From Pyrinomonadaceae bacterium (GTDB lineage: Bacteria > Acidobacteriota > Blastocatellia > Pyrinomonadales > Pyrinomonadaceae): DNA of 64,000 bases. Every line of letters starts with the position of its first letter. Positions within the stretch are counted from its first letter, which is position 1. The stretch is taken from NCBI GenBank assembly GCA_017983495.1, contig JAGOBH010000003.1, positions 124,001 to 188,000 of the forward strand. Reading direction: 5' to 3'. Shown here piece after piece: positions 41,538 through 51,248 of this stretch. Both the position numbers and the translations under genes were made by a program. The notes under the pieces were generated by a model. The model was given only the letters and a program-made list of their open reading frames with translations. It was not told the DNA's origin and searched no databases.

Positions 41538-44500
41538 ATGTCGATCAAACCGGTTCTGTCGTTTCGGGGAGTTTTTGTCGGAGCAATTTCCATAATTCTG
41601 TTGGGATTTGCAGCATTTGCTTTTGGCGGCCGGTCGTATTCTGCGATCTTGACCGGGCTGTTCACCGCCCAGGCGGCCGCTGCAGATCAGCAAAGCGAGA
41701 CGGCATCCGGAGGAAAGCGCACCGAGGTAAAAGGGGCGAACGACGATCCGAAGCAACTTGGGGCCAACGACAAATTCATCTTCGGCCTCGGCAATCTGCC
41801 AACCTCCTTTTCTTCGCGTCGTGACAGAATACTTACCTTCGAGACCGGCGGCAGTTCACAAGAGCTGGCCAACACTAACGATTTTGAGCCGTCGTGGTCG
41901 CCGGACGGGGGAAAGGTAGTTTTTGTCAGCGTTCGCAACGGTAGTGGTACGAATGCCCCTACAAACACCGAGCAGTTTCGTGATATCTATACAATGAACG
42001 CCGACGGCAGCGACCAGGCACTCGTCGGCAGTGGGATTTATGTTGGCGGTGAGGCCCAGCCGTCCTTTTCGTTTCACACTAATCCCAACGATCAAAGGAT
42101 TGTGTATGTCGCCTGGTATTCAGGATATGACCCAGGCATCTACACGACCGACATTTGGGGTTACGAGGGGCCGACGCGGCTAAATACCGACGCGTGTTTC
42201 GAAGAAGAGCCTCCCGCAGAAAGGGGAAACGGCAGGTCACGCCAGCGAGACTCATTCTCGCCCGGAATCTACAATTTCGACACCCCAAACTACTCGCCGG
42301 ACAATCAATACATAATATTCGGCTATCCCGATAGCAACGACGGTACCCACGACGTTTATCGGATAGACGCCAGTGGATCGAACTGCATTCGGCTCTACGA
42401 TGGCCAGGAGTCTTCATCAGGCCCTACGACCGCGAGGTACTCTCGCGATGGATCCAGGATTGCACTCTATAGCAAGGGCTTTGGGGTACACAATCTGAGG
42501 ATCTTGGATCTGGAGCCTTCAACGGGGCTACCTGTCGGCGAGGAGGATTTCACGCCGACTAATTTTATGGGTTCTCCTGTATGGTCGCCAAATCCGGGTG
42601 AGAACAAGATCGCATATCTCGCTGGAGATCAGAATCCGGACAACGAGGTTCCGGGCCTCCAAATACGCCGCATAGATCTCGATACCGATTTTGAAGATGT
42701 GATCCTTTCTCAAGAAGTCCCGTTTGGACTACGGGGCTTCGACTGGGGAATACCGACCCCGGCGGCCCCGGCGCTCTCGATAAGGATCAACCAGCCTCAT
42801 CCGCTCTTGGGCGGAACGTCGACCACGGGCACCGTAACGCGGTCAACGCCCGCTCCGGCGGGTGGCGTGACAGTAAACCTCCAAGTATATAACCCGAATG
42901 GTCCCGGCCAGACTCCTATCTTGAATCTTCCTGCGAATAGTGTTTTTATCCCCGAAAACCAAACACAGGGAACCTTTCAGATCGACGCACCGCTCCCCAG
43001 GGCCGACTATAGGGTATTAGATGTTTATGCGAACAGTCCAAGTCCGAATTTCGGACAGGCACAAGCAACTGTTTCGGTAACTCCGGCACGGCCCGATCTA
43101 CGTGCGATCTCGATCTCTGCCCCTGCGAGCGTAGCTCCGGGCGCGACGTTCGATCTCACTTTATCTGTCGATAATATCGGTCAGGCCACGACAGGCAGTG
43201 GATGGACAGACAGTATCTATTTTTCATTGGACGATCAGTTTGACGCGAGTGACATTTCGCTGTCGAATTCGCCCAGTACCGGCCCACTAGCAGTGGGGAT
43301 CACAAGAACACGGACCATTCAGAGGGCGATCCCGCCATCGGCGGCGACTACCGCGGGCCAGTATTATTTGATCTTGCGCGTAAACTCGACGGAGACTATC
43401 AACGAGGGCGGCCGGACCACAAATAATACGGCCGTGACCCCCATAACGATCGAACTGCCCGATCTCGTACCGGAAGATCTCGTTTTGCCGCCGGTGGTAC
43501 AGCCCGGTGTGACATACCCTGTTTCGTGGACCACGCGGAATATTGGAACGATCGGAAGCTCCGCGTCGCAGTCGCGACTCTATTATTCGCCGGACGCGAC
43601 GTTGGGCGATGCAAACGATGTCATCTTGCAGACGCTTACAAACACAGCGTTGTTGCCAAATGCTACTCAGAATCACAGTACTTCGTTTAACATCTCGACC
43701 GTCCCCGCGCGTGCCGACGGACTCGGGTATTTTTATGTAAAAGTCGACTTCGTGAATGCTGTTTACGAGGGCTTGCCGGCTGGCACCGGGGAAAACAACA
43801 ACACGCTGACAGCGAACACGCCTTTTGAATATCGAGTCGCGGACCTGCAGGTTACGTCCACGGGAACTCCGCCCGAAGTTGAGACCGAAACGGCATTTGC
43901 GATGGCGTGGACATCCAGCAACCTAGGCAACAAGGCGGCCGGCACATTTTCCGAACAAGTCTATTTCTCGGCCGACAATCAGGTCGGCAGCGACGTGCTG
44001 CTTGGAACATTCTTACTTTCAGGCGGCCTCGCGGCCGGAGCGTCGGTAGATCGCATCCAGAATGTCACTATCCCGACGAATGCGATCCCGGCGTCCGGGA
44101 ACTATTTTGTCTATGTAAAAACTGACAGCGGCACTCAGGTTAACGAAGGCGAAAACGAGACCAACAATACGCGTTTTCAGCCGGTCAATGTCCGGCGACT
44201 TCTCCGGCCTGACCTAACGATCACGAATGTCACCGGACCGCCGACGGTGTTCTTTGACCAGACGATTCAGGTCCAATGGACCGTTACAAACAGCGGCCAG
44301 GGCCCGACCAATTCACCGCAGTGGACCGACAGGCTCTATATTGCAACGAGCCCTACTGGTGCCGGTGGAACGACGTTAAAGAACACTCAGAGCGTTAGTG
44401 CTCTTAATCCGGGCGAAAGCTATACCGCCTCGGCGATCGTTAAGATCCCACGTGGTTTTAACGGAACATACTATTTCGTCGTCAAAGCTGATGTGAGTGG

Positions 44501-47500
44501 CGATCTGAACGAAGAAAACACGACTAACAATTTAGGTTCGAGTCAGGTTCTGGTAAATGTGCCGCCGCTGCCTGATCTCATCGTCGAAACTGTTCAAGCT
44601 CCGGACGAAGTATTCGGTGGTCAGGAGATCTCGATCAATTACACCGTCCGAAATATCGGCACGCAAGATGCAGGCGTTCGCAAAGACCGTATTTACTTTT
44701 CACGAGACACTACACTAAGCACGAGCCAGGACCGGTTGGTCTTCACCAGCGACAATCTCCCAGGGCCGGCGGCGGGCCAAGTCAGCTCACACATTTCCCG
44801 CAATCGTATCGGGACTCAAGATCCCGCAGTGTACCAACTCGCGCGGGTGCCATCAGACATGCAGGGACTTTGGTACGTATTTGTTATCGCGGACTATAGA
44901 GATGACGTTTACGAATTCACGAACGAGAACAACAATACCAATTATGACAGCGTTGAGCCGGGCTCTCCGATCAATGTGCTAGTAACGCCGCCTGACCTCG
45001 TCGTGCCAATCGCCCCGACCGCACCCGCGACAGTCGCGAGCGGAACCAGTTTTCTGGTCACCTTCACGGTCAGAAATCAAGGTGCATTCAACGCTGCTCC
45101 ATTCCTCTACCACGCGGTATATCTCTCGACTGATCAGACTTTTGATCGCGTTACTGACACTTTGTTAGGCTCATTTAGGGATCCGGACTTCTTCGCGCCC
45201 GGGGCCGAACATCCGATCACTATAAATGCCGGTCTTCCGAACTGTTTGACAAACGGAACGTACTACCTGTTCGCAGTCGCCGACTATAACGAACGCCAGT
45301 TCGAATTCGATCCAGCTTTCGACGCCGAGGCGAACAATGCCAGTCCCGCGCAAGCGATCCAGCTTTCTACGTTGCCGCCTGATATGCAGGTAACGAATTT
45401 TCAGGCTTCGCCAATCACAATCCCGGGACAAAGTGTCTCTCTGAACTGGACAGTGTCGAACCCCGGCGGAGCCACAACGCGGAATTGGTATGATCGTATC
45501 TCACTGCATTCGAGCAATCCGCAGATCGGAGTTAGAACTTTGGCAGCGTTTGAGCGGATCGGCGGGCTTGCCGCAGGAGCCAGCTATTCCGAGTCTAGAT
45601 CAGTAGTGCTTCCAACTTACATGGAGGGTGAGTACTTCCTTTCCGTTACGACGGACTCGAGCAACACCGTCCCCGAATGTGGAGCGGCAGATAGTAACAA
45701 TTCGACGACCTCGAGCAGTTTCACCGTTCAAAATAACTTGCCCGATCTCGTCATCGATTCGGTCAATGCTCCTTCGACCGCGGTTGTCGGCGATTCGTTT
45801 AACGTCCAGTGGGCGGGCAGAAATGCAAATCAGGCGATGCTGCCATCGACCCCGTCGTGGACCGACAGCGTTTACCTTTCAACCGATCAAACGTTAAGCA
45901 ACAGCGACTACAATATTGGCTCGGCCGTGAACAACTTGATCCTTGCGGGCGGGCAAACCTATACGAAGCAAATACAGGTCACAACGGGCAACGTACCTGC
46001 CGGAACCTATTACGTCCTGGTGTATGCCGATACCGGCCGCCACATCTACGAAAGCACCGGCAACTCATTGCCAGAGAATAACAATCTTCGAGCGTCGGGC
46101 TCGATAACGCTGACGTCACCGGCCGTCGATCTACAGGTCGGCAACGTTTCTGTTGCAATGCCGCATCATTCAGGAACTTTTAAGGATATCTCGTGGACGG
46201 TAACCAATTCGGGATCAAGCGCGACGCTTGCCACACAGTGGAGCGATTACGTCATCCTGTCGCGCGACTCCGTGCTTGACGCATCCGACATAACGCTTGG
46301 ATACAGGACTCGCTCGGCGGCTCTGGCAGGAGGAGCCAGCTATACGCAGACGGCGAATCTCTTCATCCCCACCGGATTAACAGGAGATTACAGCGTTTTT
46401 GTCCTCACCGATAAAGGAAACAGCGTTGTCGAGAGCAACAATACGAATAACACCAGTACGCCCATAACAATAGGTCTGACTCTGCCGCCGCCCGCTGAGT
46501 TGAACATTACAAACATCACTCCGCCGACGACCATCAGTCCGGGCGGCAGCGCATCATTCACGTGGACGGTGCAGAACACGGGTTCGAACGCTGTCAACGG
46601 CAAATGGCGCGATACGGTTTATCTGTCACGTGATCAATTTTGGGATGCGTCGGACGTCTTGGTCGGTATTCGTGACCTCAACAGCCAGATGACAAGTGTT
46701 CCGGCCGGCGGCGGCACGTATAGTCCGACGGCAGTTTTCGAGGTTCCGCCGGTCGAGGAAGGAACGTATTACGTCATCGTTCGAACCGACTCGCAGAATC
46801 GCATTCGCGAAAGCAATGAGGGGAACAATGTCACAACGTCGATCCTAACTACGACAGTTGCGATCACCGAATTGCAGTTGAACACGCCGTTCAACACGAC
46901 GCTTGGCAATGGTGCGCAGCAGTTCTTTAAGTACGTGACGAATCCCGACGAAACCCTGCTGTTTTCGCTGATCACCGACATTCCGAGCCGCGCGAACGAG
47001 GCCTTTACGAACTTTGGCACGATCGTCAGCCGTGCGGATTACGATTTCCAGAGTCAGCAACCTGGCGAAGGCAATCAAGAGAACGTCATTCCGGCTACGG
47101 AGCAAGGCGATTATTACTCAATGGTCCGAACGGACCTCATTCCGGAAAGTTTCGCGAATAATTTCGATCAGTCGCCCGTCAAAACCGCCGGTGTCAAGTC
47201 GCAAGCGGGAACCCCCGTCGAACCCCAGAACATAACTGTAAATGCCCGCATACTCCCGTTTTCGATCCGAACGGTGTCCCCTGCCGAAGCGGGCAACGCG
47301 GGCTACGCGACGGTGGTTATCGACGGCGCAAAGTTCCAGACGGGTGCAACAATAAAGCTAGTCGCTTCGGGGGGGCTCGAGATAGTCCCAGGAAAATTCA
47401 AAGTCTTTCCAAATCGGATAATTGCGCTTTTTGACCTCAAGGGTAAGGCTGCGGGCGATTATGACATCATCGTTCGCAACCCTGACAATCAGACCGCGAC

Positions 47501-50198
47501 GCTAGCCGATGGGTTCAAGATCTTAGCCGGTGGCGGTGCGGCGGAGCCTCGTGTCACCATCAATGGCCCTGGGTCAGCCCGCGGTGGGCGACTGCGCTAT
47601 ACGGTTTCGGTTTCAAACGATGGCGTCAATGATCTCCTGCTGGTCCCGATCATCATTACAATGCCGAGCCAGTTTGCATACGAGCTGGACAGATCGAATC
47701 ATATCGGAGACCTGCCGGAGTTTATGCCTGCGGACGCCGTACCGTCTCAGCTGCCGCAGCATTATGAGCAAGACGGGGTTCGGGTCATCGCCCTTTTTAC
47801 GCCGGTGCTTGGCAGCAAGCGTACCGTCAACGTCAACATCGATATTACGGTTCCATTTGGATTTCCAAATTTTAAGGTAACGGCGATGACGCTTCCTCCT
47901 CTTGAGGAGTGGTCTCGGCTGTCGCAAGCCGACCAAGCGAACGTTCTCAATCGGCGGATCGCTAATATGGGAAGCGGGACCGAGGCACAGTGTTGGGAAA
48001 AGACAAAGGTCTGCTTTTACGAGTTTCTTCGGTCACTGCTGTTCACCGTGATCTCTGAGGCTCTACCCACGGGCTGTGTGGGCGCGGCTTGGGCAGGTGC
48101 CCTCGCCGTGACCGATATGACCATCGGAATGATCGTCAAAGGCAACAACGCCACCATTTTCGATGCAATTGGTAGTATGGGAACTCTGATTGCCTCATCG
48201 CTTGGGGCACTTGCCGTTGAGTGTCTGCAGGATGGGGTGCCGTGGATCAAATTAGTTGCAATTGCTCTAACCTCGTTCAAGGCGGCCTATGACTTGTGGG
48301 ACTGCTTGCGCCAATACTACGACTGTCTCCCGCCGCCGCCGGTCGAAAAGAACGTTTCGTTCCCATTTACGTTGGACCCTAACGAGAAGATCGGGCCCAA
48401 GGGCTACGGCGCGGAAGCGTTTGTCCCAATACGGCAGCCGCTAGATTATAGGATCAACTTCGAAAATGTTGCTGAAGCCCAGGCCCCGGTGCAGATAATA
48501 CGCGTGATCGATACGCTACCGCCGCAACTCGATCTGCGAACGGTCCGGCTAAAGGAGATCGGGTTCAAACAAAATCGGATCGTCATCCCGGACAATCAAT
48601 CGTTCTATCAAAATCGTGTTCAGCTAGGAGCAGATCTAAATAATCTTCAGGCTGATATCTTGGCCGGAGTCGATCTCGTCAACAACCGGATATTTTGGAC
48701 GATACAGGCGATCGACCCACAAACGGGCGATCTGCCGATGGATCCTTTCGCAGGGCTGCTACCGCCCAACAACGTTGACCGTGATGGCGAGGGCTATATG
48801 ATCTTTACCGTGGAAGCCAAGCCCGAGTATCCAAATCGGACGCCGATCAATAATTTCGCGACAATCATATTTGATCAGAACGAGCCCATCATCACCAACA
48901 CGACTGCAAACCTTGTCGACAGTGTCGTGCCGACGAGTCAGATGGCTCCACTGCCTGCGACTTTGGCGACGAACGAGTTCGAGATCAATTGGGCAGGAAC
49001 CGACGACACGGATGGATCGGGATTTTCCGGACATAGCGTCGTCTACTCTGAGGACGGCGGGGCGTACCAGACGTTTGTAACTAGTGCGAGCACGACAACC
49101 GCCACGTTTACCGGCCGTTGGGGTAAATCGTATCGCTTCTACTCGATTGGTCGCGATAACGCCGGCAACGTGGAACTGCCACCACTTCAGCCCGACGCTA
49201 TGATCAGAATACTTGGCGGCGACACTGAGGCCGACCTAGGTCCGAGGCCGAATGGGAATGATGGTTTGTTATCTGCGGATGATACCGAACAGGTTCGGCG
49301 TTTTGTAGCAGGGCTTGATACTGATTTTACTTATAACGAGTTTCAGCGTTCCGATATCTCGCCGCGTGACGGTGGTGGAAATGGCACGCTGTCGGTTGCG
49401 GATATCATGCAGGCTAGGCGATATGTGGCCGGACTCGATGTCAAGGCGGACGCTGCCGGTCCGAACGCACCGTCGGGCCTTGCACCGAAAATTGTTCCCG
49501 GAAAGAATGCGGCAATGCTCCCCCGAGAGATCAAGGCGGAGAGGATAACGCGCGTCGGAAATCAGCTTCATGTTGCCATTCGGCTTGAGGCTCAGGGCGA
49601 CGAGACTGGATTGGGGTTTGGCCTCAATTTCGATCCGGCCGTCTTAAGCGGCCCGATTGCAACGCTTGGTGCCGACGGCGGCGGAGCCGTTTTGACCCTC
49701 AATACTGCCGGCGTTGCCGCGGGCAAACTAGGTGTATTGATCGACAAGGCACCCGGCAGTCCATTTGCCATAGGCAGCAAGCACGTGCTGACGATCGTCT
49801 TCGACGTCGCAACGGGGGCTCCAGCCGAGACTCAGTTAACATTCGGAAACGATCCGATCATGGCGGAGGTCGTCGACGGACTTGCCGTATCGCTTACGAC
49901 GACATTCTCGCCGTCGACGATTTCGCTTATTGGCCCCACAGCAGCCGGTGTTTCGGTTGCCGGAACGGTCGTTGATGCATTAGGAAGGCCACTTGGCGGG
50001 GCAAGGGTTACGATCGCTGATACGAGCGGACAGCGGCGAACGGTGCTTACAGGACCGTTTGGCCATTTCCGTTTCGATGATGTCGAGGCGGGCCGTAACT
50101 ATTCGCTGGACGTGACGGCTAAGCGACATGTCTTTGCGACACGGTTGTTGTCGATCGCGGGGGATGTCACCGACCTGATAATATACCCTACAAATTAG
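41538..50198 (+). CDS. Giant secreted protein: propeller, ten CARDB repeats, dockerin- and cohesin-like modules
   Basis: About 2,886 residues. In order: a hydrophobic signal or anchor (about 11-32); a PD40/TolB-like propeller (about 95-400, NDFEPSWSPDGGKVVFVS); ten CARDB-type beta repeats (about 519-1773), each starting near PDL and ending with an acidic NEGGRTTNNT-like turn. Next come a pre-peptidase-like and an IPT-like domain, a DUF11-like domain, and a Cys-bearing hydrophobic stretch (about 2150-2270, CWEKTKVCFYEF to CLPPPP). A dockerin-like EF-hand pair follows (about 2565-2640, NGTLSVADIMQARRYVAGLD), then a cohesin-like domain (about 2660-2800) and a C-terminal carboxypeptidase-regulatory-like domain. 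GGGAG supports the ATG at 41538; the longer frame starts in the terminator. Likely an adhesin or matrix protein. Confidence 0.9.
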   Translation: MSIKPVLSFRGVFVGAISIILLGFAAFAFGGRSYSAILTGLFTAQAAAADQQSETASGGKRTEVKGANDDPKQLGANDKFIFGLGNLPTSFSSRRDRILTFETGGSSQELANTNDFEPSWSPDGGKVVFVSVRNGSGTNAPTNTEQFRDIYTMNADGSDQALVGSGIYVGGEAQPSFSFHTNPNDQRIVYVAWYSGYDPGIYTTDIWGYEGPTRLNTDACFEEEPPAERGNGRSRQRDSFSPGIYNFDTPNYSPDNQYIIFGYPDSNDGTHDVYRIDASGSNCIRLYDGQESSSGPTTARYSRDGSRIALYSKGFGVHNLRILDLEPSTGLPVGEEDFTPTNFMGSPVWSPNPGENKIAYLAGDQNPDNEVPGLQIRRIDLDTDFEDVILSQEVPFGLRGFDWGIPTPAAPALSIRINQPHPLLGGTSTTGTVTRSTPAPAGGVTVNLQVYNPNGPGQTPILNLPANSVFIPENQTQGTFQIDAPLPRADYRVLDVYANSPSPNFGQAQATVSVTPARPDLRAISISAPASVAPGATFDLTLSVDNIGQATTGSGWTDSIYFSLDDQFDASDISLSNSPSTGPLAVGITRTRTIQRAIPPSAATTAGQYYLILRVNSTETINEGGRTTNNTAVTPITIELPDLVPEDLVLPPVVQPGVTYPVSWTTRNIGTIGSSASQSRLYYSPDATLGDANDVILQTLTNTALLPNATQNHSTSFNISTVPARADGLGYFYVKVDFVNAVYEGLPAGTGENNNTLTANTPFEYRVADLQVTSTGTPPEVETETAFAMAWTSSNLGNKAAGTFSEQVYFSADNQVGSDVLLGTFLLSGGLAAGASVDRIQNVTIPTNAIPASGNYFVYVKTDSGTQVNEGENETNNTRFQPVNVRRLLRPDLTITNVTGPPTVFFDQTIQVQWTVTNSGQGPTNSPQWTDRLYIATSPTGAGGTTLKNTQSVSALNPGESYTASAIVKIPRGFNGTYYFVVKADVSGDLNEENTTNNLGSSQVLVNVPPLPDLIVETVQAPDEVFGGQEISINYTVRNIGTQDAGVRKDRIYFSRDTTLSTSQDRLVFTSDNLPGPAAGQVSSHISRNRIGTQDPAVYQLARVPSDMQGLWYVFVIADYRDDVYEFTNENNNTNYDSVEPGSPINVLVTPPDLVVPIAPTAPATVASGTSFLVTFTVRNQGAFNAAPFLYHAVYLSTDQTFDRVTDTLLGSFRDPDFFAPGAEHPITINAGLPNCLTNGTYYLFAVADYNERQFEFDPAFDAEANNASPAQAIQLSTLPPDMQVTNFQASPITIPGQSVSLNWTVSNPGGATTRNWYDRISLHSSNPQIGVRTLAAFERIGGLAAGASYSESRSVVLPTYMEGEYFLSVTTDSSNTVPECGAADSNNSTTSSSFTVQNNLPDLVIDSVNAPSTAVVGDSFNVQWAGRNANQAMLPSTPSWTDSVYLSTDQTLSNSDYNIGSAVNNLILAGGQTYTKQIQVTTGNVPAGTYYVLVYADTGRHIYESTGNSLPENNNLRASGSITLTSPAVDLQVGNVSVAMPHHSGTFKDISWTVTNSGSSATLATQWSDYVILSRDSVLDASDITLGYRTRSAALAGGASYTQTANLFIPTGLTGDYSVFVLTDKGNSVVESNNTNNTSTPITIGLTLPPPAELNITNITPPTTISPGGSASFTWTVQNTGSNAVNGKWRDTVYLSRDQFWDASDVLVGIRDLNSQMTSVPAGGGTYSPTAVFEVPPVEEGTYYVIVRTDSQNRIRESNEGNNVTTSILTTTVAITELQLNTPFNTTLGNGAQQFFKYVTNPDETLLFSLITDIPSRANEAFTNFGTIVSRADYDFQSQQPGEGNQENVIPATEQGDYYSMVRTDLIPESFANNFDQSPVKTAGVKSQAGTPVEPQNITVNARILPFSIRTVSPAEAGNAGYATVVIDGAKFQTGATIKLVASGGLEIVPGKFKVFPNRIIALFDLKGKAAGDYDIIVRNPDNQTATLADGFKILAGGGAAEPRVTINGPGSARGGRLRYTVSVSNDGVNDLLLVPIIITMPSQFAYELDRSNHIGDLPEFMPADAVPSQLPQHYEQDGVRVIALFTPVLGSKRTVNVNIDITVPFGFPNFKVTAMTLPPLEEWSRLSQADQANVLNRRIANMGSGTEAQCWEKTKVCFYEFLRSLLFTVISEALPTGCVGAAWAGALAVTDMTIGMIVKGNNATIFDAIGSMGTLIASSLGALAVECLQDGVPWIKLVAIALTSFKAAYDLWDCLRQYYDCLPPPPVEKNVSFPFTLDPNEKIGPKGYGAEAFVPIRQPLDYRINFENVAEAQAPVQIIRVIDTLPPQLDLRTVRLKEIGFKQNRIVIPDNQSFYQNRVQLGADLNNLQADILAGVDLVNNRIFWTIQAIDPQTGDLPMDPFAGLLPPNNVDRDGEGYMIFTVEAKPEYPNRTPINNFATIIFDQNEPIITNTTANLVDSVVPTSQMAPLPATLATNEFEINWAGTDDTDGSGFSGHSVVYSEDGGAYQTFVTSASTTTATFTGRWGKSYRFYSIGRDNAGNVELPPLQPDAMIRILGGDTEADLGPRPNGNDGLLSADDTEQVRRFVAGLDTDFTYNEFQRSDISPRDGGGNGTLSVADIMQARRYVAGLDVKADAAGPNAPSGLAPKIVPGKNAAMLPREIKAERITRVGNQLHVAIRLEAQGDETGLGFGLNFDPAVLSGPIATLGADGGGAVLTLNTAGVAAGKLGVLIDKAPGSPFAIGSKHVLTIVFDVATGAPAETQLTFGNDPIMAEVVDGLAVSLTTTFSPSTISLIGPTAAGVSVAGTVVDALGRPLGGARVTIADTSGQRRTVLTGPFGHFRFDDVEAGRNYSLDVTAKRHVFATRLLSIAGDVTDLIIYPTN

Positions 50199-50220
50199 AC
50201 GACGCAGTCCCGATCGGTGC

Positions 50221-50257
50221 GAAGGCGTTCGACAGCGTTCAGCTGTCGGACGCCTTC
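50221..50257 (+). terminator. Long hairpin after the giant gene
   Basis: The arms GAAGGCGTTCGACAGC and GCTGTCGGACGCCTTC pair over 16 bases with one wobble and a 5-nt loop. There is no T-run, so it may be a weak or factor-dependent terminator, or an RNA-end protector. Confidence 0.5.
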
Positions 50258-50455
50258 CATTGTCCAAGTCGCAATCTCCGGCGAGCTGCAAAAACGAGCG
50301 TCGACGACCATCTACGTTCTGCTTCAATCGACTAACGATTTCGGATGTTCAAGAATGCGCAAGAGCATCGAGTTGATCCGGGATCGGTTACAAGAACGCC
50401 ATAACCTATGTTCTTTCAAGCGTTTACAGGTGTTCGCCTCGTTGATTTAAGACTT

Positions 50456-50470
50456 TGGCACGGTCTTTGC
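50456..50470 (+). promoter_or_regulatory. Near-consensus sigma-54 (-24/-12) promoter
   Basis: TGGCACG, four bases, then TTGC: GG at 50457-50458 and GC at 50469-50470 are exactly 10 bp apart, as sigma-54 requires. The ATG of the Gly/Tyr-rich secreted protein follows 62 nt further on. The window also encodes a sigma-54 activator (1108-2472). I found no similar match upstream of other genes here. Confidence 0.7.
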
Positions 50471-50532
50471 CATAAGCGAAATCGAGCAATGGCCAAATCA
50501 TTGCCTCAGAAATCAGATAAGGGGATAGAACA

Positions 50533-51159
50533 ATGAAACGCATTAAGAACATATTGGCAATCACAGCATTTTCGCTTTTGGTCTTGGGCTTGCCGGCCAT
50601 CGCTTCGGCTCAATATCGGGATCGTGACGACGACTATAATCGCGGCGGTTATGGCAACGGAGGTTACGGAAACGGCGGCTATGGTAATGGTGGATATGGC
50701 AACAACACCTACTACGGCAACATTCGTTCGACCGTACAGAATCTCAAGATCCGTGCCAAGAACTTTGAGCGGATGGCGGATCGCATTGACGATCGTGGCT
50801 ACGGCGGTTACGGCGGTTATGGGGGCAATGGTAACAATGACCGCATTGAGGACCTCGCTGACAACTTTCAAAAGGCCACAGAAAGGTTGGCCGACGCGTA
50901 TGGCCGAGGCCGAAAACTGGACAACAGCTCAGACGAAGCTCGACGCGTGTTAGACATCGGTTCGCAGATCGAAAGATCGATGTATCGCGGAGGCAATAAT
51001 TCCGCTCTTCGGAATCAATGGAACGAGATCAGCAATGATCTGCGGATAATCGCGAATACCTACGGTTACAATTACAACACACGTAACAATCGTAATAACC
51101 GCAATACCCGCACCTACGGGAACTGGCGGGATAAACTGCCGATCCGTCTGCCGTTCTAA
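50533..51159 (+). CDS. Secreted Gly/Tyr/Asn-rich protein
   Basis: A 208-residue protein with a signal peptide (about 1-24, PAIASAQ). A GGYGN repeat block follows (about 36-60, several tandem NGGYG units). A second small Gly/Tyr block (GGYGGYGGNGN, about 92-103) separates two helical parts: residues 62-90, with KIRAKNFERMADRI, and 104-175. The tail is rich in Asn, Thr and Arg. Low-complexity blocks of this kind occur in surface or matrix proteins; the helical parts may bind a partner. I know no named family. Expression is probably controlled by sigma-54. Confidence 0.75.
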   Translation: MKRIKNILAITAFSLLVLGLPAIASAQYRDRDDDYNRGGYGNGGYGNGGYGNGGYGNNTYYGNIRSTVQNLKIRAKNFERMADRIDDRGYGGYGGYGGNGNNDRIEDLADNFQKATERLADAYGRGRKLDNSSDEARRVLDIGSQIERSMYRGGNNSALRNQWNEISNDLRIIANTYGYNYNTRNNRNNRNTRTYGNWRDKLPIRLPF

Positions 51160-51187
51160 TTTGCAAATATACAATCAATCTAACTGA

Positions 51188-51214
51188 CCGGGCTGCCTTT
51201 GAGCCCGGCTTTTT
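51188..51214 (+). terminator. Intrinsic terminator
   Basis: The stem CCGGGCT (51188-51194) and AGCCCGG (51202-51208) is followed by CTTTTT. It ends the secreted-protein transcript before rsmI. Confidence 0.85.
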
Positions 51215-51248
51215 CGTCTTTTAACGCAAATTTGGCTATAGTGGCAAT

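Larger units (their letters stand above)
50199..50532. other. 334-nt intergenic region
   Basis: It contains a 16-bp stem hairpin at 50221-50257 that probably marks the end of the giant gene's transcript, although no T-run follows. A near-consensus sigma-54 promoter lies at 50456-50470. Between them I see no gene or other structure. The ribosome site AAGGGG precedes the gene at 50533. Confidence 0.6.

Noticed and set aside
50640..50705. A tandem DNA repeat as a mobile or variable-number element
   Set aside because: It is the coding sequence of the GGYGN peptide repeat with varied codons, so it is a protein-level repeat first; strain variation cannot be judged here.
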